Shown here in pieces: positions 53,333-63,492 of a stretch of DNA of 64,000 bases (positions are counted from its first letter, which is position 1; each line of letters starts with the position of its first letter). The notes below the pieces were generated by a model. The model did no database searches. It had not been told where the DNA came from and worked only from the letters and a program-made list of their open reading frames with translations. The stretch lies in the NCBI GenBank assembly GCA_022822265.1, contig JAJECA010000008.1, positions 186,001-250,000 of the forward strand, given 5' to 3'. Position numbers and translations under genes: made by a program. The stretch is from Acidimicrobiia bacterium (GTDB lineage Bacteria > Actinomycetota > Acidimicrobiia > Acidimicrobiales > Bin134).

Positions 53333-54577
53333 TCATCCCGTTATGTCTCGACCGAGAATCTGCCGTGCGATGATCCACCGCTGAAGTTCGTTGGCACCCT
53401 CGTAGATCTCGCCGATCTTCGAGTCTCTGTAGAGCGCCTCGACTGGGTAGTCCGCCTCTTCGCCAGTGAGCGTCTGCACGAACCCGTAGCCGCCGAAGAT
53501 CTGCACCGCGTCCCGCGCGGCGTCGACGGCAACCTCAGTGCCTGCGATCTTGGCCATCGCAGCGTGGGGCTCTGGCACGCGGTCGCCCCGGTCCAACCGA
53601 AGGGCGGCCTTCAGACAAAGACCCCGTGCCATCTCCACCCGCGCAGCGAGGTCGGCGATCCGGAACTGCCAATGCTGGTTGGCCCCGATCGGGCGGCCAA
53701 ACGCGTGCCGACTCGCGAGGCGCTCGCTCGCCAGATCGACCGCACGCTGGGCCATCCCAACACCCGCTGACCCGATGCCGATTCGACCGTAGGTCAGTGC
53801 CCGAAGCGCGACTGACAGCCCACTGCCCACATCACCGAGTCGGTGATGATCTGACACCGCCACGCCATCGAGTTCGATGTCGGCCGTCAACTGGCCGCGG
53901 TTGCCCATCTTCCGGTCCGGAGCGCCGACCGTCACCCCTGGGGCCTTCAGGTCGATGAGCAACGTCACCGTCCTGCCCTCGTGGTGACAGAGACACACGA
54001 GCACCTCAGCAACTGGAGAGTTCGTTATCCACCGCTTGTGCCCACGGACGACCCAGTCATTCCCGACCTTTTCTGCCACAGTCTGAATCGCGTCGGGTGA
54101 CAAATCGCTCGACGCGGCGGGCTCGCTTGTCGCGAACGATGCCACGAACGAACCGCGGACGAGACCCTGGAGAACCGCCTTCATTTCGTCTGTCCGCGCA
54201 CCGGCATGCAAGGACTGACCCGCCAGGATGCAGTGCACGTCGTAGATCGCAGCGACGCTGTTGCTGTAGTACGCCAACTCTTCAACGACGGCCACGGTGG
54301 CTGCCGCTGGGTGCGCAAGGCCACGTCCCCCGACCTCGACCGGGAACGGAACGCCGAGCAACCCGCTGGCTGCAAGGCCATCGAAGACCTCTCGAGGGAA
54401 GGATGCAGGATCCTCCTCGCGGCACGCGATCTCGTGCGCTACGGGCGCCACGACCTCCTCCGCGAACGCACGCGCCTCCAGCCGCACGGCTGAGACATCG
54501 GACGGCGTGAAGACATCGTCCTTTGCGGGATCGAAGACCCGGGTGTTGGCGCGATCGTCTGGGCGGAGTGCCGTCAT
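53333..54577 (-). CDS. Acyl-CoA dehydrogenase
   Basis: A 414-residue acyl-CoA dehydrogenase. ASFATSEPAASSDLS in the FAD/substrate domain, KRWITNSPVAEVLVC, GRIGIGSAGVGMAQRAVD, QIFGGYGFVQ, and the catalytic-glutamate segment YEGANELQR near the end, so it looks like a true dehydrogenase unlike the two monooxygenase-like relatives at 12 and 20 kb. ATG 54577 overlaps the SnoaL-like stop (ATGA). Introduces a C=C next to a CoA thioester. Confidence 0.9.
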   Translation of the reverse strand: MTALRPDDRANTRVFDPAKDDVFTPSDVSAVRLEARAFAEEVVAPVAHEIACREEDPASFPREVFDGLAASGLLGVPFPVEVGGRGLAHPAAATVAVVEELAYYSNSVAAIYDVHCILAGQSLHAGARTDEMKAVLQGLVRGSFVASFATSEPAASSDLSPDAIQTVAEKVGNDWVVRGHKRWITNSPVAEVLVCLCHHEGRTVTLLIDLKAPGVTVGAPDRKMGNRGQLTADIELDGVAVSDHHRLGDVGSGLSVALRALTYGRIGIGSAGVGMAQRAVDLASERLASRHAFGRPIGANQHWQFRIADLAARVEMARGLCLKAALRLDRGDRVPEPHAAMAKIAGTEVAVDAARDAVQIFGGYGFVQTLTGEEADYPVEALYRDSKIGEIYEGANELQRWIIARQILGRDITG

Positions 54578-55116
54578 TGGCCTGACCCTGGCCTGCGTGC
54601 AGGAGTCAAGTGATAGAGCGGGTCCTCGTCGTTCCGTGTACCCCACCGATACTCGGCACCACCGTCGTCCCATCCGCCGACGATCGGGTCCTTGCGAGTC
54701 CAGTCCCACGCGAGGACTCGATCGGCAATTCGCCATTGGCCGTGCCGACGCTCGAACCGGTCGAGGTACCGAATCTGTGTGAAGAGGTCGTACGGTGCGT
54801 CGTCGTCAATGGCTCGGTGGCAGCCGATGGAGTACGTCTCTGCGTGCGCCGTGTCACCGTCCACATCAATGAGGCAGTTGAGGATCAGGTGGCTTGTGGA
54901 TTCAGTCCAGCTCGGCAGGAACTCGCGGCCCCAGGCCACGAACTCATCTGGGGCACCTTCGAAGGGGCCGTGGTCATCGTGGGCATCGTCCCAGTAGCAG
55001 TCGCGGACCGACTGCCAGTCCAGCCGGTCGAGCCCGCGTGCAAACCTCAGAATCACATCACGGATGGCATCTCTTGCCAGCAGTTCGTCGATGAGTTGGT
55101 CGCGGGTCTTGCTCAT
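54574..55116 (-). CDS. SnoaL/NTF2-like protein (ring-hydroxylation beta-subunit-like fold)
   Basis: A 180-residue SnoaL-like protein: RDVILRFARGLDRLDWQSVRDCYWDDAHDDHGPFEG, then TSHLILNCLIDVDGDTAHAETYS. The cavity motif with Tyr, Asp-Asp-His and a later His resembles dehydratase/isomerase members such as scytalone-dehydratase-like proteins, but the reaction is unknown. ATG 55116 after GACGGAGGCGAGC. Third gene of a four-gene overlapping operon. Confidence 0.78.
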   Translation of the reverse strand: MSKTRDQLIDELLARDAIRDVILRFARGLDRLDWQSVRDCYWDDAHDDHGPFEGAPDEFVAWGREFLPSWTESTSHLILNCLIDVDGDTAHAETYSIGCHRAIDDDAPYDLFTQIRYLDRFERRHGQWRIADRVLAWDWTRKDPIVGGWDDGGAEYRWGTRNDEDPLYHLTPARRPGSGQ

Positions 55117-55127
55117 GCTCGCCTCCG

Positions 55128-55844
55128 TCACAGCAGCAGCTGGCCGCCATCCATGAGGATCGTGGAGCCGGTCATGAACTCGCACGCCATGACGAACAAT
55201 GCCAGCTCTGCTACTTCCGAAGGTTGACCGATGCGGCCGACGGGCAACGCCTCGGCGATCCCTGCGACTGCGGATTCGAGATCATCGCCGAAGAACTCAG
55301 CAAGCGCGCCGGTCTCGATGACCCCAGGGAGCAGTGTGTTGACTCGCACTGGCGAGAGCTCCACGGCCATGTACGGGGCGAGGCGCTCGATCGCTCCCTG
55401 ACTTGCCGCAGGGCCAGCCGCGCCCGGGAACATTGTGTGCGCGGCCAGGCCGGACATGAACGTGATCGACCCGTTTCCGCGCACTCGCGGGCCGCCGTGC
55501 TTGCAGACGTTGTAGTGCCCCCAGTAGCGGGTCTCCATATTGATCTCGAACGCCTCGCGGGGCGCTTCGAGGATCGGTCCCACACCAGGTTGAGCAGCGC
55601 AGATGAAGATGTGGTCACACTCCCCGACAGCCTCGAAGAGCGCTTGCACCGACGCCTCGTCACTGATGCTGCACTCGTGAGTCTCGACGCCGCCAAGTTG
55701 GTCTGAAGCGGCTGCCAGACGCTCCGAGGTTCGGCTGGCTATGACGACTTCAGCCCCGCGCTCCTTGGCCAACTTGGCCGTGGCGAAGCCGATGCCGGCG
55801 CTGCCCCCGGGGATGACGATTCTTGAACCTTCGATTGACTTCAC
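55128..55844 (-). CDS. SDR-fold protein lacking the Tyr-Lys pair
   Basis: A 238-residue SDR with an intact cofactor loop (VIPGGSAGIGFATAKLA) and Ser site (ITFMSGLAAH), but where YxxxK should be it reads PAASQ (in AAGPAASQGAIERLAPYM): Pro for Tyr and Gln for Lys. The rest, including LLPGVIETG, is well kept. So it is either not a dehydrogenase, uses another acid, or is a binding partner. GTG 55844 overlaps the preceding stop. Confidence 0.78.
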   Translation of the reverse strand: MKSIEGSRIVIPGGSAGIGFATAKLAKERGAEVVIASRTSERLAAASDQLGGVETHECSISDEASVQALFEAVGECDHIFICAAQPGVGPILEAPREAFEINMETRYWGHYNVCKHGGPRVRGNGSITFMSGLAAHTMFPGAAGPAASQGAIERLAPYMAVELSPVRVNTLLPGVIETGALAEFFGDDLESAVAGIAEALPVGRIGQPSEVAELALFVMACEFMTGSTILMDGGQLLL

Positions 55845-56332
55845 GGGCCATCGACCTCCTTATTTGCGATCTGCTCAGGCGTTCCAGCGGCCGTCAGGGG
55901 GCCGTCCATCCACGGTCCGACTCCGAGGACCTTGTCGACGGTGATGCGCACGACGACCTGTGGGTGGGCGTCCGGTGCGCGCAAGTCGGCGAAGGGCAAC
56001 TTCGGAACCCCGAGGTAGAGCTCCGCAAGTCGATCCATCAGATCGGCGGCCGCCGCCTGCCCGTGTTCGACGGTGGCTGTGCCGTGGAGGAGCAGACTGC
56101 GATGCAGACCAGCCGCGTTCGTCTCCGGGGCCGCCAGGGACAAGGCGATGCGAGGGTCCCGCAAGAGGTTCTGGGCCTTCCTCCTCGTAAGACCAGTGCC
56201 GAACAGAACATCGTCGCCATCATCGATAACCCACACCAGCGATACCTGTGGACTCCCGTCGGAGTTCAACGTCACGCAGTGAGCGTCGATGGGCGCCTGA
56301 AGCACCGCTCGCGCCGAGTCGGATATTTTCAC
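55841..56332 (-). CDS. PPOX-family flavin/F420-binding protein
   Basis: A 163-residue split-barrel protein of the pyridoxamine-phosphate-oxidase-like family, many of whose actinobacterial members bind F420 or FMN. VTLNSDGSPQVSLVWVIDDGDDVLFGT and the basic TRRKAQNLLRDPRIALSL are typical. First gene of an operon with SDR, SnoaL and acyl-CoA dehydrogenase genes. GTG 56332 with GGGGTAGG upstream; a near-perfect 26-base palindrome lies 26 bases upstream. Confidence 0.8.
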   Translation of the reverse strand: MKISDSARAVLQAPIDAHCVTLNSDGSPQVSLVWVIDDGDDVLFGTGLTRRKAQNLLRDPRIALSLAAPETNAAGLHRSLLLHGTATVEHGQAAAADLMDRLAELYLGVPKLPFADLRAPDAHPQVVVRITVDKVLGVGPWMDGPLTAAGTPEQIANKEVDGP

Positions 56333-56357
56333 GGCCTACCCCATCACACGTTGTAAC

Positions 56358-56383
56358 GGTATTCAGAATGCATTCAGAATACC
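56358..56383. promoter_or_regulatory. 26-bp near-perfect palindrome (operator-like)
   Basis: GGTATTC at the left is matched by GAATACC at the right, around GAATGCATTC; only two of 26 positions break the symmetry. It lies just before the PPOX gene, the head of a four-gene operon, and is a good repressor-site candidate. Confidence 0.55.
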
Positions 56384-56672
56384 GACACTCACCCCGCGAG
56401 GCAAGGAGACTCCTCCGTCTGCGTTGCGGCGCAGGACCGACCAGTCCGCGCTCTGCTTCGCCGAAGACCCTGGCGCCTCAGACGCGTTGACCGAAGCTGG
56501 CGACGACATCGGACGACGGGGCAGCCTGGCACCGGCTGTGACCCAGGCCTCGCAGGAGCCGTCGGCGCTTCGCGCCTCACGTTGTCCGGCCATTTACCCG
56601 TGAGAAGGGGCGCTGAAGCACCTCGCTCAACGACTCGCCAGGGCGGTAGCCCGCAGGTCGGCATTTGCAGAT
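56384..56672. other. Gene-free stretch inside the island's right end
   Basis: No convincing gene on either strand. Short open frames here have the composition of non-coding high-GC DNA. No tRNA, repeat or integrase fragment was recognised. Confidence 0.4.
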
Positions 56673-56841
56673 CCATTAGCAAGCGACACCCCTCCACCGC
56701 CCATACCCATCCTCACCAGGGCAAACGCCGAAAGCCGAAAAGGACGTCAGAATCTGCACACCCGTCCGACACCCCGCCCGCTACGTGGCAACGAGCGGAA
56801 GGGAACGGCAATGCGCGGCAGCCAGCGGCACCGAGCGGCAA
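56673..56841. repeat. Island right inner end: shared block and cggca repeats
   Basis: CCATTAGCAAGCGACACC (56673-56690) is the counterpart of the block at 32341-32359. From 56784 the sequence is a run of degenerate (a)cggca units (GTGGCAACGAGCGG, GGGAACGGCAATGCGCGGCA, CAGCGGCACCGAGCGGCAAA) up to the tRNA 3' end, as on the inner side of the left fragment. Probable arm-type integrase sites. Confidence 0.5.
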
Positions 56842-56845
56842 ATCG

Positions 56846-56930
56846 TGTCGGAGGGGGGACTTGAACCCCCACGCCCGTATTGGGCACTAGCCCCTCAAGC
56901 TAGCGCGTCTGCCAATTCCGCCACTCCGAC
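56846..56930 (-). tRNA. tRNA-Leu (anticodon GAG)
   Basis: A complete class II tRNA on the minus strand. Acceptor GTCGGAG pairs with CTCCGAC; the anticodon stem CTAGC/GCTAG encloses the loop TTGAGGG, giving anticodon GAG; a long variable arm and a perfect five-pair T-stem (GGGGG/CCCCC) follow. CCA is not encoded. Its 3' end is repeated at 32.2 kb. Confidence 0.93.
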
Positions 56931-57067
56931 GTGGACGCCGGGAAACCGGCGCAGAGGGCACCCTATCGCGCTGGATGCCCAGGGCTCTATGAGATTGCCA
57001 GCAGGCCTATACGGCTGCCGGCCAGCGGGAGAGGGGGTTCCCGCTGGCCGGCTGGCCGTCACTGGGC

Positions 57068-59738
<2,671 letters not shown>

Positions 59739-59744
59739 GCGGAC

Positions 59745-59750
59745 ATACTA
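59745..59750 (-). promoter_or_regulatory. furA-katG -10 element
   Basis: TAGTAT on the minus strand, about 7 bases before the furA ATG, as expected for transcription starting at or beside the start codon. Confidence 0.5.
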
Positions 59751-59757
59751 ACAGCAA

Positions 59758-59776
59758 TTCTGGACTAAATCCAAAA
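59758..59776. promoter_or_regulatory. Fur-type operator
   Basis: TGGACTAAATCCA, with TGGA/TCCA inverted around a 5-base AT-rich core and flanks that extend the symmetry. It lies 20-38 bases before furA, overlapping the expected promoter, as FurA boxes do. Confidence 0.6.
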
Positions 59777-59793
59777 TCCTGATGAATCTAATC

Positions 59794-60666
59794 TCAGGAT
59801 CTTTCTGCGGCTAGTTCGTCCTTCATCTCCTCATAGCTGATCTCGCCCCGCAACATGCGCCGGGTGGCTTCGGCGAGGGAGTAGCTCGGCCACCGGTCCT
59901 CCCCCACCAGGTGAACCTCGCTGGCAACCGACCCGTCATCGTTGAACTCGTAGGTGCGGTATCCGGGCGGAAGAGTGGTGTATTCGCCGAGGTCGAGGTT
60001 GACCGACAGCGACGGGCACTGGTGGACGGGGCGTCCCGCGCACTCATGGGTCGTGTTGGTATGGGTGTGACCGGCCCCAACGCCGCGGATGGCGGGGGCC
60101 ATATCGATCAGGTGGGCAAATTCGGCGTCATGGTCGTCTTTGTGGAAGAAGCCGAACGCTCCCGGCGGATGGTGGGTCCAGACGAAGGCGTGGTCAGCAT
60201 CGCTCTGGTTGACAGTTTCGGCGATCCAGGTCACTTCAGCATCCCCGAAGCGTCCGTGCTTGTGGGTTCGATCCTCACGATCCACCAGCGAGCCGTCGGG
60301 ACGCTGATCTCGCCCCTCGGCGTTGGAGTCGGCAAACAGGAACAGCCAGCTCCCGACGCGCAACGTGCGCCCGCTGCTCAGCCCCGGCCGCGGAAGGATG
60401 GCGTCGAAGGGCACCTGTCGGTCGTGATTGCCCGGGCACACCACCGCATCAACTGGGAGGCGGGCCAGCTTCTCGGCCACCTTCTCATACTCGGCCTCGG
60501 TGCCGTCATTGGCGATATCCCCGGTTACCACCACCAGATCGGGAATCGGCCGACCTGTCTCGAATGCGTCGGCATAAACAGCGTCCCAGGCATCATCGGT
60601 GTTGCGCGGCTCCCCGTCCGGCTCGGTGCTGAAGTGGGTGTCTGAGAACTGGGTGACGCGAAACAC
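59794..60666 (-). CDS. Metallophosphoesterase (CpdA-like phosphodiesterase)
   Basis: A 290-residue calcineurin-type phosphoesterase. All five metal blocks are seen: SDTHF, GDIAND, PGNHDRQ, THHPPG and GAGHTHTN. The layout is that of class III cyclic-nucleotide phosphodiesterases. ATG 60666; stands alone between furA and the divergent YdeI-family gene. Confidence 0.87.
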   Translation of the reverse strand: MFRVTQFSDTHFSTEPDGEPRNTDDAWDAVYADAFETGRPIPDLVVVTGDIANDGTEAEYEKVAEKLARLPVDAVVCPGNHDRQVPFDAILPRPGLSSGRTLRVGSWLFLFADSNAEGRDQRPDGSLVDREDRTHKHGRFGDAEVTWIAETVNQSDADHAFVWTHHPPGAFGFFHKDDHDAEFAHLIDMAPAIRGVGAGHTHTNTTHECAGRPVHQCPSLSVNLDLGEYTTLPPGYRTYEFNDDGSVASEVHLVGEDRWPSYSLAEATRRMLRGEISYEEMKDELAAERS

Positions 60667-60754
60667 GCCCCAAGTATTCCAAATCCAGCGACCCGAGTTC
60701 GCGGGTTCTGCTCCGGGCTAAGTTTGTTGCTGCACGAGTAAGCCGGAAGATGAC

Positions 60755-61330
60755 ATGAACCCCCAGGTTGATGCTTACATCGAGAGTTCTGACATGTGGC
60801 CGGAGGAGTTGGCCGCCTTGCGGCCGATCCTGCTCGGCTGTGGATTGACCGAGGACTTCAAGTGGACAAAGCCCTGTTACAGCCATGGGGGCAAGAACAT
60901 CGTCATCATCCAGGAAATGAAGAACTTCCTGGCCCTCATGTTCTTCAAGGGCGCCTTGTTGAGCGACTCGGGCGGCATCCTCAAATACCAGGGTCCGAAC
61001 TCCCGGTCAGCCCGCCGCATCCAATTCACCTCAGTCGAGCAAGTAGCCCAGCTAGCCGAGTCCGTCAAAGTATTGGTCGGTGAGGCGATCAACGTGGAGG
61101 AAGCCGGCCTCAAGGTGGACTCGGCCCCAGAGTCTGTCCTAGTTGCAGAACTTCAAAACCGCCTCGACCAAGACCCCGAGCTCAAGGCCGCGTTCGAAGC
61201 GCTCACCCCTGGAAGACAGCGTGAATACAACCTGTATTTCTCCGGCGCCAAACAGACCAAGACCCGTGAGGCTCGAGTCGAGAAGTACGCCCCCAAGATC
61301 CTCGCCGGCAAAGGCTTCCGAGACCGGTAA
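60755..61330 (+). CDS. YdeI/OmdA-family protein (DUF1801 + OmdA-type tail)
   Basis: A 191-residue protein of the YdeI family. The N-terminal DUF1801 domain shows EDFKWTKPCYSHGGKNIV and LALMFFKGALLSD; the C-terminal helical part (AFEALTPGRQREYNLYFSGAKQTKTREARVEKY) is the bacteriocin-protection/OmdA-type tail. Function is not established. Five bases before the molybdopterin gene, so probably co-transcribed with it. Confidence 0.8.
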   Translation: MNPQVDAYIESSDMWPEELAALRPILLGCGLTEDFKWTKPCYSHGGKNIVIIQEMKNFLALMFFKGALLSDSGGILKYQGPNSRSARRIQFTSVEQVAQLAESVKVLVGEAINVEEAGLKVDSAPESVLVAELQNRLDQDPELKAAFEALTPGRQREYNLYFSGAKQTKTREARVEKYAPKILAGKGFRDR

Positions 61331-61335
61331 TTCCC

Positions 61336-63492
61336 ATGGGCATCAAGACCACTTACACCCACTGTCGAATCTGTGAACCGCAGTGTGGGCTGGTAGCTAC
61401 GGTCGAGGATGGTCGCCTGATAGGTGTTCGAGGAGACCCCGAACATGTGAACTCGGAGGGATTCCTATGCACCAAGGCAGCGGGAGCCATCGAAGTCGCC
61501 TATGACCCCGATCGTGTCACTCGGCCGATGAAGCGAGTCGGCAAGCCCGGAGAATTCGAGCCTGTTTCCTGGAACGACGCGCTCGAGGACATTGCCCGGC
61601 GCTTTACTAGTACCCGAAGCAAGTGGGGCGCTGACTCGCTGGCAACGTTCGTCGGAAACCCACCTGCGTTCAGCTACGCCACGTCCATGTGGCTGGCGGG
61701 CTTTCAGCAGACGCTCGGGATCCGGTGGCGCTATGGCATCAACTCTGAGGATGCCAGTGCTCGTTTGGTGGCCAATGCCCTTCTTTACGGATCGGTGGCC
61801 ATTGCACCCAAGCCGGACCTGTGGCGCACCCGCCACGCCATCCTGATCGGAGCCAATCCACTTGTCTCACATGGATCGTTGGTAACCGAAGCGCGGTTCC
61901 GAGAAGCCCTCGACTCCATTGTTGGCCGTGGTGGCCGAGTCGTGGTCGTGGATCCCCGACGAACCGAGACGGCAAGGCGCTACGAGCACCTCTTTGTGAA
62001 ACCAGGCACCGACGCCTTTCTGCTACTAGGGATCATACGGACCCTTGTCGATGAGGAATTGGTCGATATGCCCTTTGTCGACAACCACACCCAAGGATTT
62101 GATGCACTAGTCGACGCCATACAGCCATTCAATCTCGAAGAGTGCGCTGCTCGCTCTGGTGTCTCGGCGGCAGAGATTCAGCAGCTTTCGCGGGACTTTG
62201 CCGCCGCAGACAGCGCCGTCGTCTACGGCCGAACCGGTACTTGCACCCAGCGCTTTGGCACCCTCACCAACATCCTCCAGGATCTCGTCGCAATCCTCAC
62301 GGGCAATATTGAGCGTGAAGGTGGCCTGCTCTTCGGCTGGGCCGCGGTCGATCTCGGCAGCTTTGCCCGGGCGTCGGGTTTGGACACCTACGGCAAGGTC
62401 CGAACCCGTGTCAACGGCCACCCAGATGTATACGGAATGATCCCTTCGACCGACCTGGCCGTCGACATCATCACACCAGGCAGGGGCCAGATCAAGGCCC
62501 TCGCCCTCGTCGGGGCCAACCCTGTAATCAGCAGCGCCGGAGGAGGTCCCGATCTCGCCCACGCCCTTGAGCAGCTCGAAGTGAGCTTTTCCCTGGACCT
62601 CTACATCAATGAGACCAACAAACATGCCGACTACGTGCTGCCTGTTGCTCACTTCTACGAGCGCGACGACGTGCCCCTGGGCCCTGCTTTGAACATGTTG
62701 CGCCCGGCGATCTGGGCAACAGAGGCTGTCATCGAACCGCGCGGCGAAGCCCGCCAGGAATGGGAGATACTCAACGAGATCGCCCAGCGAATGGGCCACG
62801 GAGGTGCCTACCCCATTCGTCCGCTGCACTGGCTGGCCAAGCTCGGCTACCAAGTCAAGCCGCGACAAATGGCAGACTTGCTCCTCCGAACCAGCAAGGT
62901 GGGCGACCGCTTCGGGTTGAGGCGCAGTGGCATCTCATTCAGGAAGCTCGTTCGCGACCATCCCCACGGCAAGAAGCTGATGGATGAGCTTCCCACCGGC
63001 CAGTTGAACCAGAAACTTCTGACGCCAGATAAGAAGCTCCCGCTGTCTACCCCGGAAATGCTTGGCGAGCTCGTGGAGCTGGGAAGGCACTCAGACGACA
63101 GGCGCTATCCCTTCCGGCTCATTGGCAGGCGCGAGCTGCTTTCCCACAACACTTGGATGCACAACGTGCCCAGGCTGATGCCGCAAGGCCGCTGCTTAAC
63201 CGCGCTAGTCAATTCCGAAGATGCCCAGAGACTTGGACTCGCTGACGGGGGCGAAGTGGAAATCACCTCCGCATCAGGCAGCGTCCGCGTTCAGGCGACG
63301 GTAAGCGACGAAGTCGGCGCGGGCACCGTAGCCCTTCCCCACGGGTGGGGTCACTCCGGGGGTTGGAACCGAGCAAATTCGGCGGGTGGCGTCAATAGCA
63401 ATATCTTGGCCAGTTCAGACCGCGAAGACATTGAAAGGCTTGCCGGGATGAGCATCCTCAATGGCATCCCTGTCAGCCTCGCAGCCGTTTAA
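61336..63492 (+). CDS. Molybdopterin oxidoreductase (DMSO-reductase superfamily)
   Basis: A 718-residue bis-MGD oxidoreductase. An N-terminal 4Fe-4S site is formed by C-x2-C-x3-C-x27-C (CRICEPQCG, then LCTKA). LIGANPLVSHGS and IKALALVGANPVIS bind the cofactor, and QRLGLADGGEVEITSASG opens the C-terminal barrel. Where many relatives have a Cys or Sec ligand this reads GINSEDASARLV with no Cys, as in several actinobacterial homologues. No partner subunits adjoin it. Substrate unknown. Confidence 0.85.
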   Translation: MGIKTTYTHCRICEPQCGLVATVEDGRLIGVRGDPEHVNSEGFLCTKAAGAIEVAYDPDRVTRPMKRVGKPGEFEPVSWNDALEDIARRFTSTRSKWGADSLATFVGNPPAFSYATSMWLAGFQQTLGIRWRYGINSEDASARLVANALLYGSVAIAPKPDLWRTRHAILIGANPLVSHGSLVTEARFREALDSIVGRGGRVVVVDPRRTETARRYEHLFVKPGTDAFLLLGIIRTLVDEELVDMPFVDNHTQGFDALVDAIQPFNLEECAARSGVSAAEIQQLSRDFAAADSAVVYGRTGTCTQRFGTLTNILQDLVAILTGNIEREGGLLFGWAAVDLGSFARASGLDTYGKVRTRVNGHPDVYGMIPSTDLAVDIITPGRGQIKALALVGANPVISSAGGGPDLAHALEQLEVSFSLDLYINETNKHADYVLPVAHFYERDDVPLGPALNMLRPAIWATEAVIEPRGEARQEWEILNEIAQRMGHGGAYPIRPLHWLAKLGYQVKPRQMADLLLRTSKVGDRFGLRRSGISFRKLVRDHPHGKKLMDELPTGQLNQKLLTPDKKLPLSTPEMLGELVELGRHSDDRRYPFRLIGRRELLSHNTWMHNVPRLMPQGRCLTALVNSEDAQRLGLADGGEVEITSASGSVRVQATVSDEVGAGTVALPHGWGHSGGWNRANSAGGVNSNILASSDREDIERLAGMSILNGIPVSLAAV

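Noticed and set aside
32397-56841. An integrase, relaxase or phage gene inside the island.
   Set aside because: All sizeable frames are metabolic, transport or regulatory genes; none shows recombinase motifs.
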